Of a stretch of 64,000 nt of DNA, positions 56,492-64,000 are shown piece by piece (the first letter of the stretch is position 1; every line of letters begins with the position of its first letter). The stretch lies in NCBI RefSeq assembly GCF_019396385.1, contig NZ_JAHKRN010000010.1:124001-188000 (forward strand), read 5' to 3'. The position numbers and the translations under genes are program-made. The notes below the pieces were generated by a model, which had not been told where the DNA came from, did not search any database, and saw only the letters and a list, made by a program, of their open reading frames with translations. The DNA comes from Nonomuraea harbinensis (lineage in GTDB: Bacteria > Actinomycetota > Actinomycetes > Streptosporangiales > Streptosporangiaceae).

Positions 56492-58563
56492 GCCCTGATC
56501 CCCCTCGTCGACTCGACCACATCGGCCAGCTTACGGCGCAGCGCCTCGTAGAACATGCTCAGGGGGAACTCGTCGGGGAGCACCGCGTCCACCTTCGCCT
56601 TCTGCTCGGCGGGCAGCGCGTCGACGCCCCTGGCCCAGAGGGAGGACGGGTCGGGCGCGACGTAGGCGCTCACCAGCTCGTGCGCGGCCAGCCAGTGGGC
56701 GACCTTGGAGCGGTCGATGCTGTCGCGGTAGAGCTTCTCCACCTCGCCGCGCAGGTCGGCGACGCCGCCGGCGACCCGGTCCCAGTCGATGGACAGGCGG
56801 TTGTCGGTCCACCGCACGATGTCGTTGCGGTGCAGGTAGGCGAAGAGCAGCTGGCCGCCGAGCCCGTCGTAGTTGCGCACCCGGGGGCCGGTGATCGGGA
56901 ACCGGAACAGCCGGTCGAACAGGATCGCGTGCTGGACGTACCGGGCGTGCGGCACGCCCCGCCGCTCCAGCTTGACGGCCTCGCCGAACGCGGTCAGGTC
57001 GCAGCGCAGCTCCTCCAGCGCGTACAGCCAGTACGGCATCCGCTGCTTGATCATGAACGGGTCGAACGGCAGGTCGCCGTGGCTGTGGGTGCGGTCGTGC
57101 ACGAGGTCCCACAGCACGAACGTGTCCTGGGCGAGCCGTTGCGAGGCGAGCAGGCGGGCGGCGTCCGGCGGCAGGTCGAGCTTGAGCGTGTCGACGGCGG
57201 CCCTGGACACCCGGCGGAACCGGGCGGACTCGCGGTCGGCGAAGATGCCGCCCCAGGTGAAGCGGGCGGGCGCCTGCCGGACCGCGACCGTCTCGGGGAA
57301 GAGCACGGCCGAGTGGGTGTCGTAGCCGGAGGTGAAGTCCTCGAACGCGATCGGCACGAACATGGGGTTGTCGTAGCCGCCGGCCTCCAGCTCGGCCAGC
57401 CAGTCCGGCCAGATCGTACGGATCCAGACGGCTTCCAGGTTGCGGTCGGGGTTGCCGTTCTGGGTGTACATGGGGAACACGACGAGGTGTTCGAGGCCGT
57501 CGACGCGCTGGGTGTCGGGGTGGAAGCGGTCGAGCGAGGCGAGGAAGTCGGGCACGCCGAGGTCCTGTCCGGCCCACCGGGCGAGGTCGTCCTGGACGGC
57601 TTCGAGGTACGCGGCGTCGTGCGGGAAGTGCGGCGCCAGCTCGCCCACCTTGGCGGCGACGGCGGCGACCAGCTCCTTGGCCCGGCCCTTGTCCTCCGGC
57701 ACCGACCCGTCCTTGACCTGGAGCGGCCGCAGCTCCTCGACCAGGGCCTTGAGCTCGCCGAACAGCGCGGCCTTGGGACCGGACCCGGCCGCGGCGGCCG
57801 GCGCGTCGGCCGGCACGCGGGCGGCCCAGGTGATGACGTTGCCCCACAGCGTGCGGTGGTCGTAGTCGTCGATGGAGTCGTCGCCGAACAGGTCGGAGTC
57901 GGCGAACACCACGACCCTGCCCTGCCCGTACGGGAGCGCCACGGCCAGCGGCGCGCCCGCCGGGTCCGCGTCAGGGGAGGTGGCGAACAGGACGGTGGCG
58001 TCCTCGGCGGTGGCGTCTTGGGTGGTGAGCACGCCGGAGCGGTAGAAGCAGGCGGCCTTGACCCCGGCGAGCAGCCCGTCGCCGGTGGCGGGCGGGGCGA
58101 CGACCCAGGAGGCGACGCCGCGGTGGGCGTGGCGCGGGTCGCGCACGGTGGTGTGCTGGACGGTCACGCCGAAGCGGGCGAGCAGCTCGGCCAGGTTGTT
58201 GCCGTACTTGTCCTGCTCCTCCTCGGCCAGCACGACGAGCCCGCCGCCCTCGGCGACGAAGTCACGCACGGCGTCCAGCTCCTGCGGGGAGAGCAGCGGG
58301 CCGCCCCCGCCGGTGGTGCGCTCCCAGCGCTCGCCCGCCGGGTGGGCGATGACCAGCACGTCGTGGTCGCGGAGCGTTCCAGGGTCGAGCGGGCCCTCGG
58401 CGTGGGCGGTCACCGTGTGCCCGAGGTGGCGCAGCAGCTCGGCGGCGCGGGCGTAGCTGGAGTCGTCGGGGTGTGCGGGGTTCACGGCCTCGGCGACCTC
58501 GCGCCGGATGGTCCACGACTCGCTGTGGGCCTCGTCGAACAGCACCCTGGGGAACGCGTGCAT
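56488..58563 (-). CDS. DUF6421 family protein with N-terminal glutamine-amidotransferase-like domain
   Basis: A 691-residue cytosolic protein. The N-terminal 250 residues look like a flavodoxin/GATase-like (DUF4350-type) domain (VLVIAHPAGERWERTTGGGG; FVAEGGGLVVLAEEE; GQGRVVVFADSDLFGD). The main DUF6421 domain contains LEHLVVFPMYTQNGNPDRNLEAVW, LVHDRTHSHGDLPFDP and WLYALEELRCDLTAFGEA, YVQHAILFDRLFRFP. HDRTH (489-493) and EELRCD (517-522) together resemble a HxxxH...EExR metal site. The gene heads an operon with SDR and threonine aldolase. AGGAG lies seven bases before the ATG, and an AT-rich stretch upstream holds the promoter. Confidence 0.85.
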   Translation of the reverse strand: MHAFPRVLFDEAHSESWTIRREVAEAVNPAHPDDSSYARAAELLRHLGHTVTAHAEGPLDPGTLRDHDVLVIAHPAGERWERTTGGGGPLLSPQELDAVRDFVAEGGGLVVLAEEEQDKYGNNLAELLARFGVTVQHTTVRDPRHAHRGVASWVVAPPATGDGLLAGVKAACFYRSGVLTTQDATAEDATVLFATSPDADPAGAPLAVALPYGQGRVVVFADSDLFGDDSIDDYDHRTLWGNVITWAARVPADAPAAAAGSGPKAALFGELKALVEELRPLQVKDGSVPEDKGRAKELVAAVAAKVGELAPHFPHDAAYLEAVQDDLARWAGQDLGVPDFLASLDRFHPDTQRVDGLEHLVVFPMYTQNGNPDRNLEAVWIRTIWPDWLAELEAGGYDNPMFVPIAFEDFTSGYDTHSAVLFPETVAVRQAPARFTWGGIFADRESARFRRVSRAAVDTLKLDLPPDAARLLASQRLAQDTFVLWDLVHDRTHSHGDLPFDPFMIKQRMPYWLYALEELRCDLTAFGEAVKLERRGVPHARYVQHAILFDRLFRFPITGPRVRNYDGLGGQLLFAYLHRNDIVRWTDNRLSIDWDRVAGGVADLRGEVEKLYRDSIDRSKVAHWLAAHELVSAYVAPDPSSLWARGVDALPAEQKAKVDAVLPDEFPLSMFYEALRRKLADVVESTRGIRA

Positions 58564-58649
58564 GAAATATCTCCTGTCGCTACCGCCTTATGACGAAAAA
58601 TATACACATACGACCCGAATCCCCCGCCAAACCCTCTCGCATGCTGAGA

Positions 58650-59309
58650 TCAGGCCGCGGTGCCGGGCCGCACCACGCCCGACTCGTACGCGAACACGAC
58701 CGCCTGGGCCCGGTCGCGCAGGGCCAGCTTCATGAGCACCCGCGCCACGTGCGTCTTGACCGTGGCCTCGCCCACGTACAGCTGCCCGGCGATCTCGGCG
58801 TTGGTGAGCCCGCGGGCGAGCAGGCGCAGCACCTCCAGCTCGCGCGGCGTCAGCTCCGACAGCCTGGGCGACGGCGTCGGCTCCGACCGGCCCGCGAACG
58901 AGGCGATCACCCGGCTGGTGACGGCCGGGTCGAGCAGCGCGTCACCGGCGTGCACGATGCGGATGGCCTCGATGAGCTGCTCCGGCGGCGACACCTTCAG
59001 CAGGAACCCGCTGGTGCCGGCGCGCAGCGCCGCCCACAGGTTCTCGTCGGTGTCGAACGTCGTCAGCGTGATGACCTTCGGCGGCGACGGGGTTTCGAGC
59101 AGTTCCCTGGTCGCGCTCAGCCCGTCGAGGCGCGGCATGGAGATGTCCATCAGCACGATGTCCGGCCTGACGCGCCGGGCCACGGCGATGGCCTCGCGGC
59201 CGTCGGCGGCCTCGCCGACGACCTCCATGCCCGGGTCGCTCTCCACGACCATGCGCAGCCCTGCCCTGACCATCGCCTGGTCGTCCACGATCACGATTTT
59301 GATGCCCAC
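58650..59309 (-). CDS. NarL/LuxR-family response regulator, no adjacent kinase
   Basis: A 219-residue regulator. The receiver acidic pair is D9/D10 and the phospho-acceptor D55 (IVLMDISMP), with the Lys in FLLKVSPPEQ. The LuxR helix-turn-helix is at about residues 151-210 (LTPRELEVLRLLARGLTNAEIAGQLYVGEATVKTHVARVLMKLAL). The GTG at 59309 gives the canonical MGIKIVIVDDQAMVRAGL start. No histidine kinase is nearby on either side. It resembles the partial regulator at the left end of the window. Confidence 0.93.
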   Translation of the reverse strand: MGIKIVIVDDQAMVRAGLRMVVESDPGMEVVGEAADGREAIAVARRVRPDIVLMDISMPRLDGLSATRELLETPSPPKVITLTTFDTDENLWAALRAGTSGFLLKVSPPEQLIEAIRIVHAGDALLDPAVTSRVIASFAGRSEPTPSPRLSELTPRELEVLRLLARGLTNAEIAGQLYVGEATVKTHVARVLMKLALRDRAQAVVFAYESGVVRPGTAA

Positions 59310-59398
59310 AGCTTCCGAAGGGTAAAGGTCGCGGGAGCTCGTGAACAGCCGCCGAACAGGCAGGTCAAGCCGTACGCAAGTCAGGTGCAAGCGGATGG

Positions 59399-61198
59399 TC
59401 AGGAGACCTGCACGCTCTGACGCACCCGCACCTGCGTCTCGTCGTCGCAGCGGTGCTGCGCGCAGAAGTACAGGACCAGGACCGGCTTGGGGCGGTGGGC
59501 GATGACGTAGCTGACGAAGCCCAGCTGGTTGCCGCTGTTGCGGTCGCGCAGGGTGCCGTCGTAGCGGGTCGCGTCGCTGTTGCCCGCCCGGTCGGGCACC
59601 GGCGCCGTCACCTGGACCTCGCCCGGCAGCAGGCCCTCCATCATGGCCTTCATCTCTTCACGGGAGGCGCCCGGGTCGAGCGTGTCGGACACCTGGACGT
59701 ACACGCCCACGGCGTTCTCGGGATCGCCGGTGATGACCTTGTTCACCTGCGACCAGTCGGCGCTGGCGCCGGAGACGAACATCGACTCGAACTCGGCGGC
59801 CCGCGGGGAGGCGATCGCGAACAGGTCGGCGTGCGTGCGGGCGGTCCAGCCGGCCGGGTACTCGAACGTGACCGGGGCGGCGGCGGTGTCCTGGAAACGC
59901 GTCCACGACTCGCCGCGCTGCATGAAGACGATCATCACGACCAGCGCCAGCGCGGCGACCGCCGCGGTGAGGGTGGCCGCGACGATGGGCAGCCTGCCGG
60001 GGCGGCGTGCGGGGCGCGCGGACACGCCGGTCCCCGGGCCCGTCGCCGGCCCGCTGCTGCCGGGTCCGGTGTGCGGCCCTTCCCCGTAACCGTACGGAGA
60101 GCCGGGATGGGGACCGGAGTGCGGGCCGGAACCGGGACCCGTGCCGGGACCGGAGTGCGGGCCGGAACCAGGACCGGGACCGTAGTGCGCGCCCGGACCG
60201 GGGCCGACGCCGACAGGCCGCGCGCCCGAGTGCGGGCCGGAGTGGGGACCCGAATGCGGACCCGAGTGCGGGCCGGAGTGGGGACCCGAGTGGGGACCGG
60301 AGCCGTAGCCGGTGCCAGGACCGGTGCGGGGGCCGGTGAAGGCGCCCGAGTCGGCGGGCGAGCCGGTGATCGCCTCGCGCAGCGCCACGATGAACGCCGC
60401 GCAGGACGGGAAGCGCTGCTCGGGCGCCTTGGCCAGGGCCCGCATCATCACCCCGTCGACCTCCAGCGGCAGCTCAGGCCGCAGCTGCGTCAGCGGCACC
60501 GGCTGCTCGGCCAGGTGCGCCCACAGCAGCGCGATGTCGTTGTCGCGCTGGAACGGCAGGCGCCCCGACAGCCCCTCGTACACCACGCACGCCAGCGCGT
60601 ACTGGTCGGCCCGGCCGTCGATGTGCTCCTTGTTGATCTGCTCGGGCGACATGTAGCGGGGCGTGCCGATGAACTGGTCGGTCTGCGTCAGCCCGGAGAT
60701 CGACGTGCGGTGCTTGGTGATGCCGAAGTCGGTGAGGTAGACGTGGTCGGCGGCCAGCAGGATGTTGGCCGGTTTCACGTCGCGGTGGATCAGGTCGTGC
60801 GCGTGCGCGGTGTCGAGGGCGGCGGCCACCTGGGCGAAGATCCTGGTGCCCTGGTCGAGCGGCAGCGGACCCCGGTCGTAGATGAGCCGGCGCAGGTCGA
60901 GCCCGTCGACGTAGCGCATCGCGATGTAGAGGACGCCGTCGGCGTCGGCGTTGGCCTCGTAGATGGGGATGATGTTGGGGTGCTCGATGCTGGCGACCGT
61001 GCGGGACTCCAGGATGAACCGCTGGCGGAACCGGTCGTCGACGCTCAGCACCGGGTTGAGGATCTTCAGGGCGACGCGGCGGCTCAACCTCGGGTCCAGC
61101 GCCAGGTAGACGACGGCCATGCCGCCCTTGCCGATGATGTCCTCGACGTAGTAGCCGGCCACCTCCTGACCGATGAGCGCCCTGTCGTTCACGTGCAT
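59399..61198 (-). CDS. Transmembrane Ser/Thr protein kinase (PknB class)
   Basis: A 599-residue eukaryotic-type kinase. The glycine loop is IGKGGMAVVYLALD (from residue 22), the ATP Lys K45 in RVALKIL, the catalytic loop LIHRDVKPANIL, then the DFG motif YLTDFGITKH and GTPRYMSPEQ. After the kinase domain (about residues 16-275) comes a low-complexity Gly/Pro/His/Ser linker with GPHS repeats. One membrane helix (about 402-428) and an outer sensor-like domain of 170 residues (VTFEYPAGWTARTHADLFAIASP) follow. Its ATG shares a base with the stop of the upstream protease-like gene. Kinase and protease-like protein are probably partners. Confidence 0.93.
   Translation of the reverse strand: MHVNDRALIGQEVAGYYVEDIIGKGGMAVVYLALDPRLSRRVALKILNPVLSVDDRFRQRFILESRTVASIEHPNIIPIYEANADADGVLYIAMRYVDGLDLRRLIYDRGPLPLDQGTRIFAQVAAALDTAHAHDLIHRDVKPANILLAADHVYLTDFGITKHRTSISGLTQTDQFIGTPRYMSPEQINKEHIDGRADQYALACVVYEGLSGRLPFQRDNDIALLWAHLAEQPVPLTQLRPELPLEVDGVMMRALAKAPEQRFPSCAAFIVALREAITGSPADSGAFTGPRTGPGTGYGSGPHSGPHSGPHSGPHSGPHSGPHSGARPVGVGPGPGAHYGPGPGSGPHSGPGTGPGSGPHSGPHPGSPYGYGEGPHTGPGSSGPATGPGTGVSARPARRPGRLPIVAATLTAAVAALALVVMIVFMQRGESWTRFQDTAAAPVTFEYPAGWTARTHADLFAIASPRAAEFESMFVSGASADWSQVNKVITGDPENAVGVYVQVSDTLDPGASREEMKAMMEGLLPGEVQVTAPVPDRAGNSDATRYDGTLRDRNSGNQLGFVSYVIAHRPKPVLVLYFCAQHRCDDETQVRVRQSVQVS
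60227..60300 (-). repeat. Tandem 12-base repeats coding for GPHS units
   Basis: Six 12-base units in the kinase linker encode repeats of Gly-Pro-His-Ser, within a longer Gly/Pro-rich region. It is a coding microsatellite-like tract and likely varies in length. The His-rich linker could bind metal. Confidence 0.8.
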
Positions 61199-62706
61199 CA
61201 CGACGTCTCGATGGGCTGGCCACAGTAGCCGCAGAACCGGTGCGCCTGGCCGAGCCGCATGCCGCAGGCCGTGCAGAACTTGACCGAGGACTCCTGCGCG
61301 GTCAGCACCTGCTGCTGCTGCGGGACCGCCGTGAACTGCGGCGATCTGCGCACCATCACCGTCTGGTCGGCGCCCTCGTCGTATGCCTGCTGCGGGGGGA
61401 CGAGCGGCGGGGCCTGCCCGTGGTCGTCGGCCCGGTCGTCGGCCCGGTCGTCGGCCCGGTCTCCGGCCCGGTGGCGCCGCCACAGCAGGAACGCGCCCAC
61501 GGCCGCGGCGAGGAACAGCACGCTCGCCGCGACGATGAACGGCCACAGCGGCAGGCCGGAGGAGGCCGGCGCGACCGTCCGCTTGGTGCCCTCGTCCTCC
61601 GGGCCGCCCCGCTTGGCGAGCGCGACCTTGAGCAGGTCGGCGGCCACCACGTTGCCCGGGTAGAGCTCCAGGACGCGCTGGAAGCCCGGCGCGGCCTCGG
61701 TGTAGTACTTGGTGTGGTAGCGGGTCAGCGCCGCCTCGAAGGCGGCGTCGATCGCGCCCCTGCGCGCCGCGATGCCGGCCTTCGACAGGGTCGAGGTGAT
61801 CTCCCGTACGCCGATCATCTTGGCTTCTTTGCCGCCGCCGATGAGCAGCCCGACGACGTGGCCGTCCTTGTCGCCGATGACGGGGGCGCCGGCCAGGCCG
61901 CGGTCGGCCAGGCCGCCCAGCTTGGCGGGCTCGTCGACCTTCTTGTCCGGGTCGCCGAACGGCCGGCCCTTCTCGCCGGCGCCGCCGCCCTTGCCCAGGT
62001 GGGCGATCTCGACGGTGGTCTGCACGTCGGGGCCGGGCCGGCCGAGGAAGCCGGCCACGCTGGTGGGCGCGCCCTGCTGGTCGGGCACCTGCTCGGCGAG
62101 CGGAGCGGTGGGCATGCCGACGCTGCCGACGGCGCGGGCGACGGGCATCAGCACGGCCGGGGCGTCGGGGCCGGAACCGGCCCGCACCAGCTCGGCCTTG
62201 AAGCCGTCGGTGTCGGCGGGCGAGACGTTCGGGAAGATCGTGATGTCGGTGGTGACGTCGATGATGCAGGTCGCGGTGGACCTCTTCGGCGGGTAGCAGT
62301 CCTTGAGGTGGCGGTCGAGTATCGGGTCGTCGTCCACCGAGTGGCGCTTGTCGTCCTGCGGGACCTTCACGTCGTGGTGCTCGGCGAAGACCTTGTTGGC
62401 CGCCCTTACGGCGACGTCCTCGTCGTCGGTCTTGACCACGCTGGTGAGCGTGACGATCGCGCCGTCGGGGTTGACGACGATGCCGGTGCCCTGGCCGATG
62501 GGGAAATCGTAGGAACGCTCCACGTGACGCAGCTGGCTGACGTGGTCGAGAAGCGTGATCTCGACGTGGGAGACCGCCTCGACGCGCACCACGGCGGGGG
62601 TCACCAGATCGGTGATGCCGCTGGGATGCTCGTGGGCCGTCGCGGGTATGGCGAGCAGGGCGACCGTCACCACGACACCGCCCGCCAGCACTGTGAGACG
62701 TGCCAT
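61198..62706 (-). CDS. Membrane-anchored trypsin/HtrA-like protein with missing catalytic residues and a zinc-ribbon tail
   Basis: A 502-residue protein. The signal segment (TVLAGGVVVTVALLAIPATAHEH) leads to a chymotrypsin-like fold (GQGTGIVVNPDGAIVTLTSVV; GGLADRGLAGAPVIGDKDGHVVGLLIGG). In active relatives the first motif ends NHVV and the second is GNSGGP. Here the His is a Ser and the Ser is an Ala, so the protease is likely dead. A Cys pair (DCYPPKRSTATC) may form a disulfide. A membrane helix (about 380-402) is followed by a cytosolic zinc-ribbon-like CTACGMRLGQAHRFCGYCG. The ATG at 62706 has GGAG upstream. Coupled to the kinase gene. Confidence 0.82.
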   Translation of the reverse strand: MARLTVLAGGVVVTVALLAIPATAHEHPSGITDLVTPAVVRVEAVSHVEITLLDHVSQLRHVERSYDFPIGQGTGIVVNPDGAIVTLTSVVKTDDEDVAVRAANKVFAEHHDVKVPQDDKRHSVDDDPILDRHLKDCYPPKRSTATCIIDVTTDITIFPNVSPADTDGFKAELVRAGSGPDAPAVLMPVARAVGSVGMPTAPLAEQVPDQQGAPTSVAGFLGRPGPDVQTTVEIAHLGKGGGAGEKGRPFGDPDKKVDEPAKLGGLADRGLAGAPVIGDKDGHVVGLLIGGGKEAKMIGVREITSTLSKAGIAARRGAIDAAFEAALTRYHTKYYTEAAPGFQRVLELYPGNVVAADLLKVALAKRGGPEDEGTKRTVAPASSGLPLWPFIVAASVLFLAAAVGAFLLWRRHRAGDRADDRADDRADDHGQAPPLVPPQQAYDEGADQTVMVRRSPQFTAVPQQQQVLTAQESSVKFCTACGMRLGQAHRFCGYCGQPIETS

Positions 62707-62866
62707 CACCGCTCCCGCACGAAGGGTTAGAACCAGGGTCCCAATCACCTGTCGTAAGTCAATAGATCCGCGTATGAAGAAGCGGTTGCAGTACTTCCCC
62801 CGACGTATGAACCCCTCACGTGGCCCTATCGCGCGACAGCCGTGCGGCGTTACACCTTGTTCAAGA

Positions 62867-63520
62867 TCAACTCAGCTCGGCCCCCGGCTTCCGGTAGCCG
62901 GGACGCCACGACACCGCGCCCTGCCTGACGGCGGCGTGGACGGCGCGGGCCAGCCGGGCGCCCCACTCGGAGCGGGGCCCGCAGAACAACTCCTGCGGGC
63001 CGGAGTCCGGCACGGCGAGGCAGACCGCGTCCGAGGCGGTGCCGGTGCACGGGTAGCCCGCCTCCAGCAGGGCCTGCGTCTTGGCCTCGGTCATCGTCAT
63101 GACGGCGTTGACCAGGGCGGCGTCCGTCATCGCCACCGGCAACGTGGCGACGATGTTGACGGTGCCGACCATCGGGGCCAGCTCCGGGTCGGCCGCGCCT
63201 TCGGGGGCCGCCGCCCAGGTCGGGACGCGTAACCCGACCGTGGCCACCGCCTCGGCCCCGCCGTCGGCGGCGCTGGTGCAGCGGTCGACGGAGGCCGCCG
63301 TCATCATGCCGACGCCGTCGCCGCCCGGCCCCAGCTCGGCCAGGTGGTCGACCGGGTCCATGCGCGCGTAGCCGGCCACGACCTGGGCGTTCAGCACCCA
63401 TGTGCGCGGCCCGATGCCGCCGCCGAGCATCGCCGAGGAGATCATCCGCCAGCCCGGCCCGAACTCCCACAGCAGCGAACCGAGCCGGTCGCCGTCCTCG
63501 ACGCGGTAGCCGAGCTTCAC
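62867..63520 (-). CDS. cbiZ: Adenosylcobinamide amidohydrolase (CbiZ)
   Basis: Salvages corrinoids by cutting the aminopropanol-type side chain to adenosylcobyric acid for reuse. The 217 residues contain the family series WRMISSAMLGGGIGPRTWVLNAQVVAGYARMDPVDHLAEL, GVGMMTAASVDRCTSAADGGAEAVATVGLRVPTWAA, VGTVNIVATLPVAMTDAALVNAVMTMTEAKTQAL and CTGTASDAVCLAVP. It starts GTG overlapping the ABC ATPase stop (GTGA), so it is co-expressed with a corrinoid importer. No cobalamin riboswitch is visible here; the operon start lies outside the window. Confidence 0.9.
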   Translation of the reverse strand: MKLGYRVEDGDRLGSLLWEFGPGWRMISSAMLGGGIGPRTWVLNAQVVAGYARMDPVDHLAELGPGGDGVGMMTAASVDRCTSAADGGAEAVATVGLRVPTWAAAPEGAADPELAPMVGTVNIVATLPVAMTDAALVNAVMTMTEAKTQALLEAGYPCTGTASDAVCLAVPDSGPQELFCGPRSEWGARLARAVHAAVRQGAVSWRPGYRKPGAELS

Positions 63521-64000
63521 GTCTCTCCCCTGACCAGGTGCACGACGGGCCGCCCGCCGGGGCCCGGCTCGATCATGACACGGGCGTCGAAGTGCTCGCC
63601 GACCAGGGCACCGGTGAGCACCTCGGCCGGCCTGCCCCGCGCCACGGACCGGCCGCCGGCCAGCAGCAGGAGCGTGTCAGCGTACTGGCCGGCCAGGGTC
63701 AGGTCGTGCAGCGTCGTGATCACGGTGAGGCCGTCGGCGGTCCTCAGCCGGTCCACCAGCTCCAGCACCTGCTGCTGGTGCCCGAGGTCGAGCGCGGTGG
63801 TGGGCTCGTCGAGCAGCAGCACCGGCGCCTGCTGGGCGAGCGCCCGGGCGAGCACCACCCGCTGCCGCTCACCGCCGGACAGCTCGCCGACCCTGCGGGC
63901 GGCGAACCCGGTCAGTCCCAGCCGCGCCAGCACGCCCGCGATGATCTCCCGGTCCCTGCGGCTCTCCCGCCCGAAGTACGGGATGTACGGGGTACGGCCG
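63517..64000 (-). CDS. ABC importer ATP-binding protein (BtuD/FecE class), 5' end outside window
   Basis: The frame is open to base 64000 and lacks its start. The visible part begins in the helical region GRTPYIPYFGRESRRDREII. The signature LSGGERQRVVLARALAQQ, Walker B VLLLDEPTTALD and the switch His in TTLHDLTLAGQYAD follow, then a C-terminal tail. Walker A lies outside. Class and neighbour cbiZ suggest cobalamin or other corrinoid uptake; a siderophore importer is the alternative. Confidence 0.9.
   Translation of the reverse strand, partial: GRTPYIPYFGRESRRDREIIAGVLARLGLTGFAARRVGELSGGERQRVVLARALAQQAPVLLLDEPTTALDLGHQQQVLELVDRLRTADGLTVITTLHDLTLAGQYADTLLLLAGGRSVARGRPAEVLTGALVGEHFDARVMIEPGPGGRPVVHLVRGET

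Noticed and set aside
60100..60310. Short tandem repeats as a possible regulatory or CRISPR element
   Set aside because: They are in frame inside the kinase gene and encode the Gly/Pro/His/Ser linker.
62707..62866. Cobalamin riboswitch near cbiZ
   Set aside because: The gap is downstream of cbiZ on its strand; a riboswitch would lie before the importer genes outside the window.
1..64000. tRNA, rRNA, insertion sequences, integrases or attachment sites
   Set aside because: I saw no cloverleaf, rRNA block, transposase or integrase gene, or terminal repeats.

Overview
The window is high-GC actinobacterial DNA. It has many GTG starts, four-base ATGA/GTGA gene overlaps, an F420:NADP oxidoreductase, a DinB enzyme of the mycothiol-linked type, a SARP/AfsR regulator, a spore-associated-protein-like secreted protein and CopC plus CopD/CtaG copper proteins. 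A filamentous actinomycete, for example a Streptosporangiales/Nonomuraea-like organism, fits best; this is inference from gene content. I found no rRNA, tRNA, CRISPR array, insertion sequence or phage gene. The window cuts a response regulator on the left and an ABC ATPase on the right.

Layout. 1-2.9 kb: response regulator, NAD synthetase (nadE), small secreted protein. 3.0-6.8 kb: three-gene minus-strand operon (beta-helix membrane protein, cupredoxin-like lipoprotein, polytopic membrane protein) behind a possible iron box. 6.8-10.3 kb: TetR regulator and two MFS exporters around an operator array. 10.4-15.7 kb: panB, a truncated DinB gene, an ArsR/threonine-dehydratase pair, a trans-sulfuration PLP enzyme and a divergent MocR regulator. 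15.8-19.8 kb: hydrolase, then ABC exporter plus two-component system. 19.8-21.8 kb: two paralogous Asn/Gly-repeat secreted proteins and a tandem-MerR regulator whose 5' end has been copied in tandem into coupled leader ORFs. 21.8-24.6 kb: npdG, a SIS-like protein, a LysR regulator and a small membrane protein.

24.7-34.9 kb is the most distinctive block. It is an eight-gene operon: an FrlB-type Amadori-6-phosphate deglycase, an FrlD-type kinase, a ribose-type ABC importer (ATPase, permease, binding lipoprotein), HyuA/HyuB oxoprolinase-hydantoinase subunits and a VOC protein. A convergent LacI repressor follows, and related ACGT-centred palindromes precede both transcripts. The set suggests import, phosphorylation and deglycation of a glycated amino compound, with ATP-driven opening of a cyclic amide such as an oxoproline derivative.

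35-43.8 kb: map, a lone HATPase protein, CopC and a CopD-CtaG fusion. Next comes a regulatory island: an XRE-TPR regulator divergent from a 51-residue exported peptide gene, followed by an AfsR-type SARP with direct repeats in its promoter. 43.8-49.2 kb is a purine block (PucR, molybdopterin subunit of xanthine dehydrogenase, EF-hand protein, NCS2 permease). 49.2-54.8 kb: SecD-head/excalibur protein, alanine dehydrogenase, SRPBCC, DUF3105, DUF305 and an FAD oxidoreductase. 54.8-58.6 kb: coupled DUF6421-SDR-threonine aldolase trio. 58.7-62.7 kb: response regulator, Ser/Thr kinase and a membrane-anchored protease-like protein lacking its catalytic residues. 62.9-64 kb: corrinoid salvage (cbiZ and an ABC ATPase).
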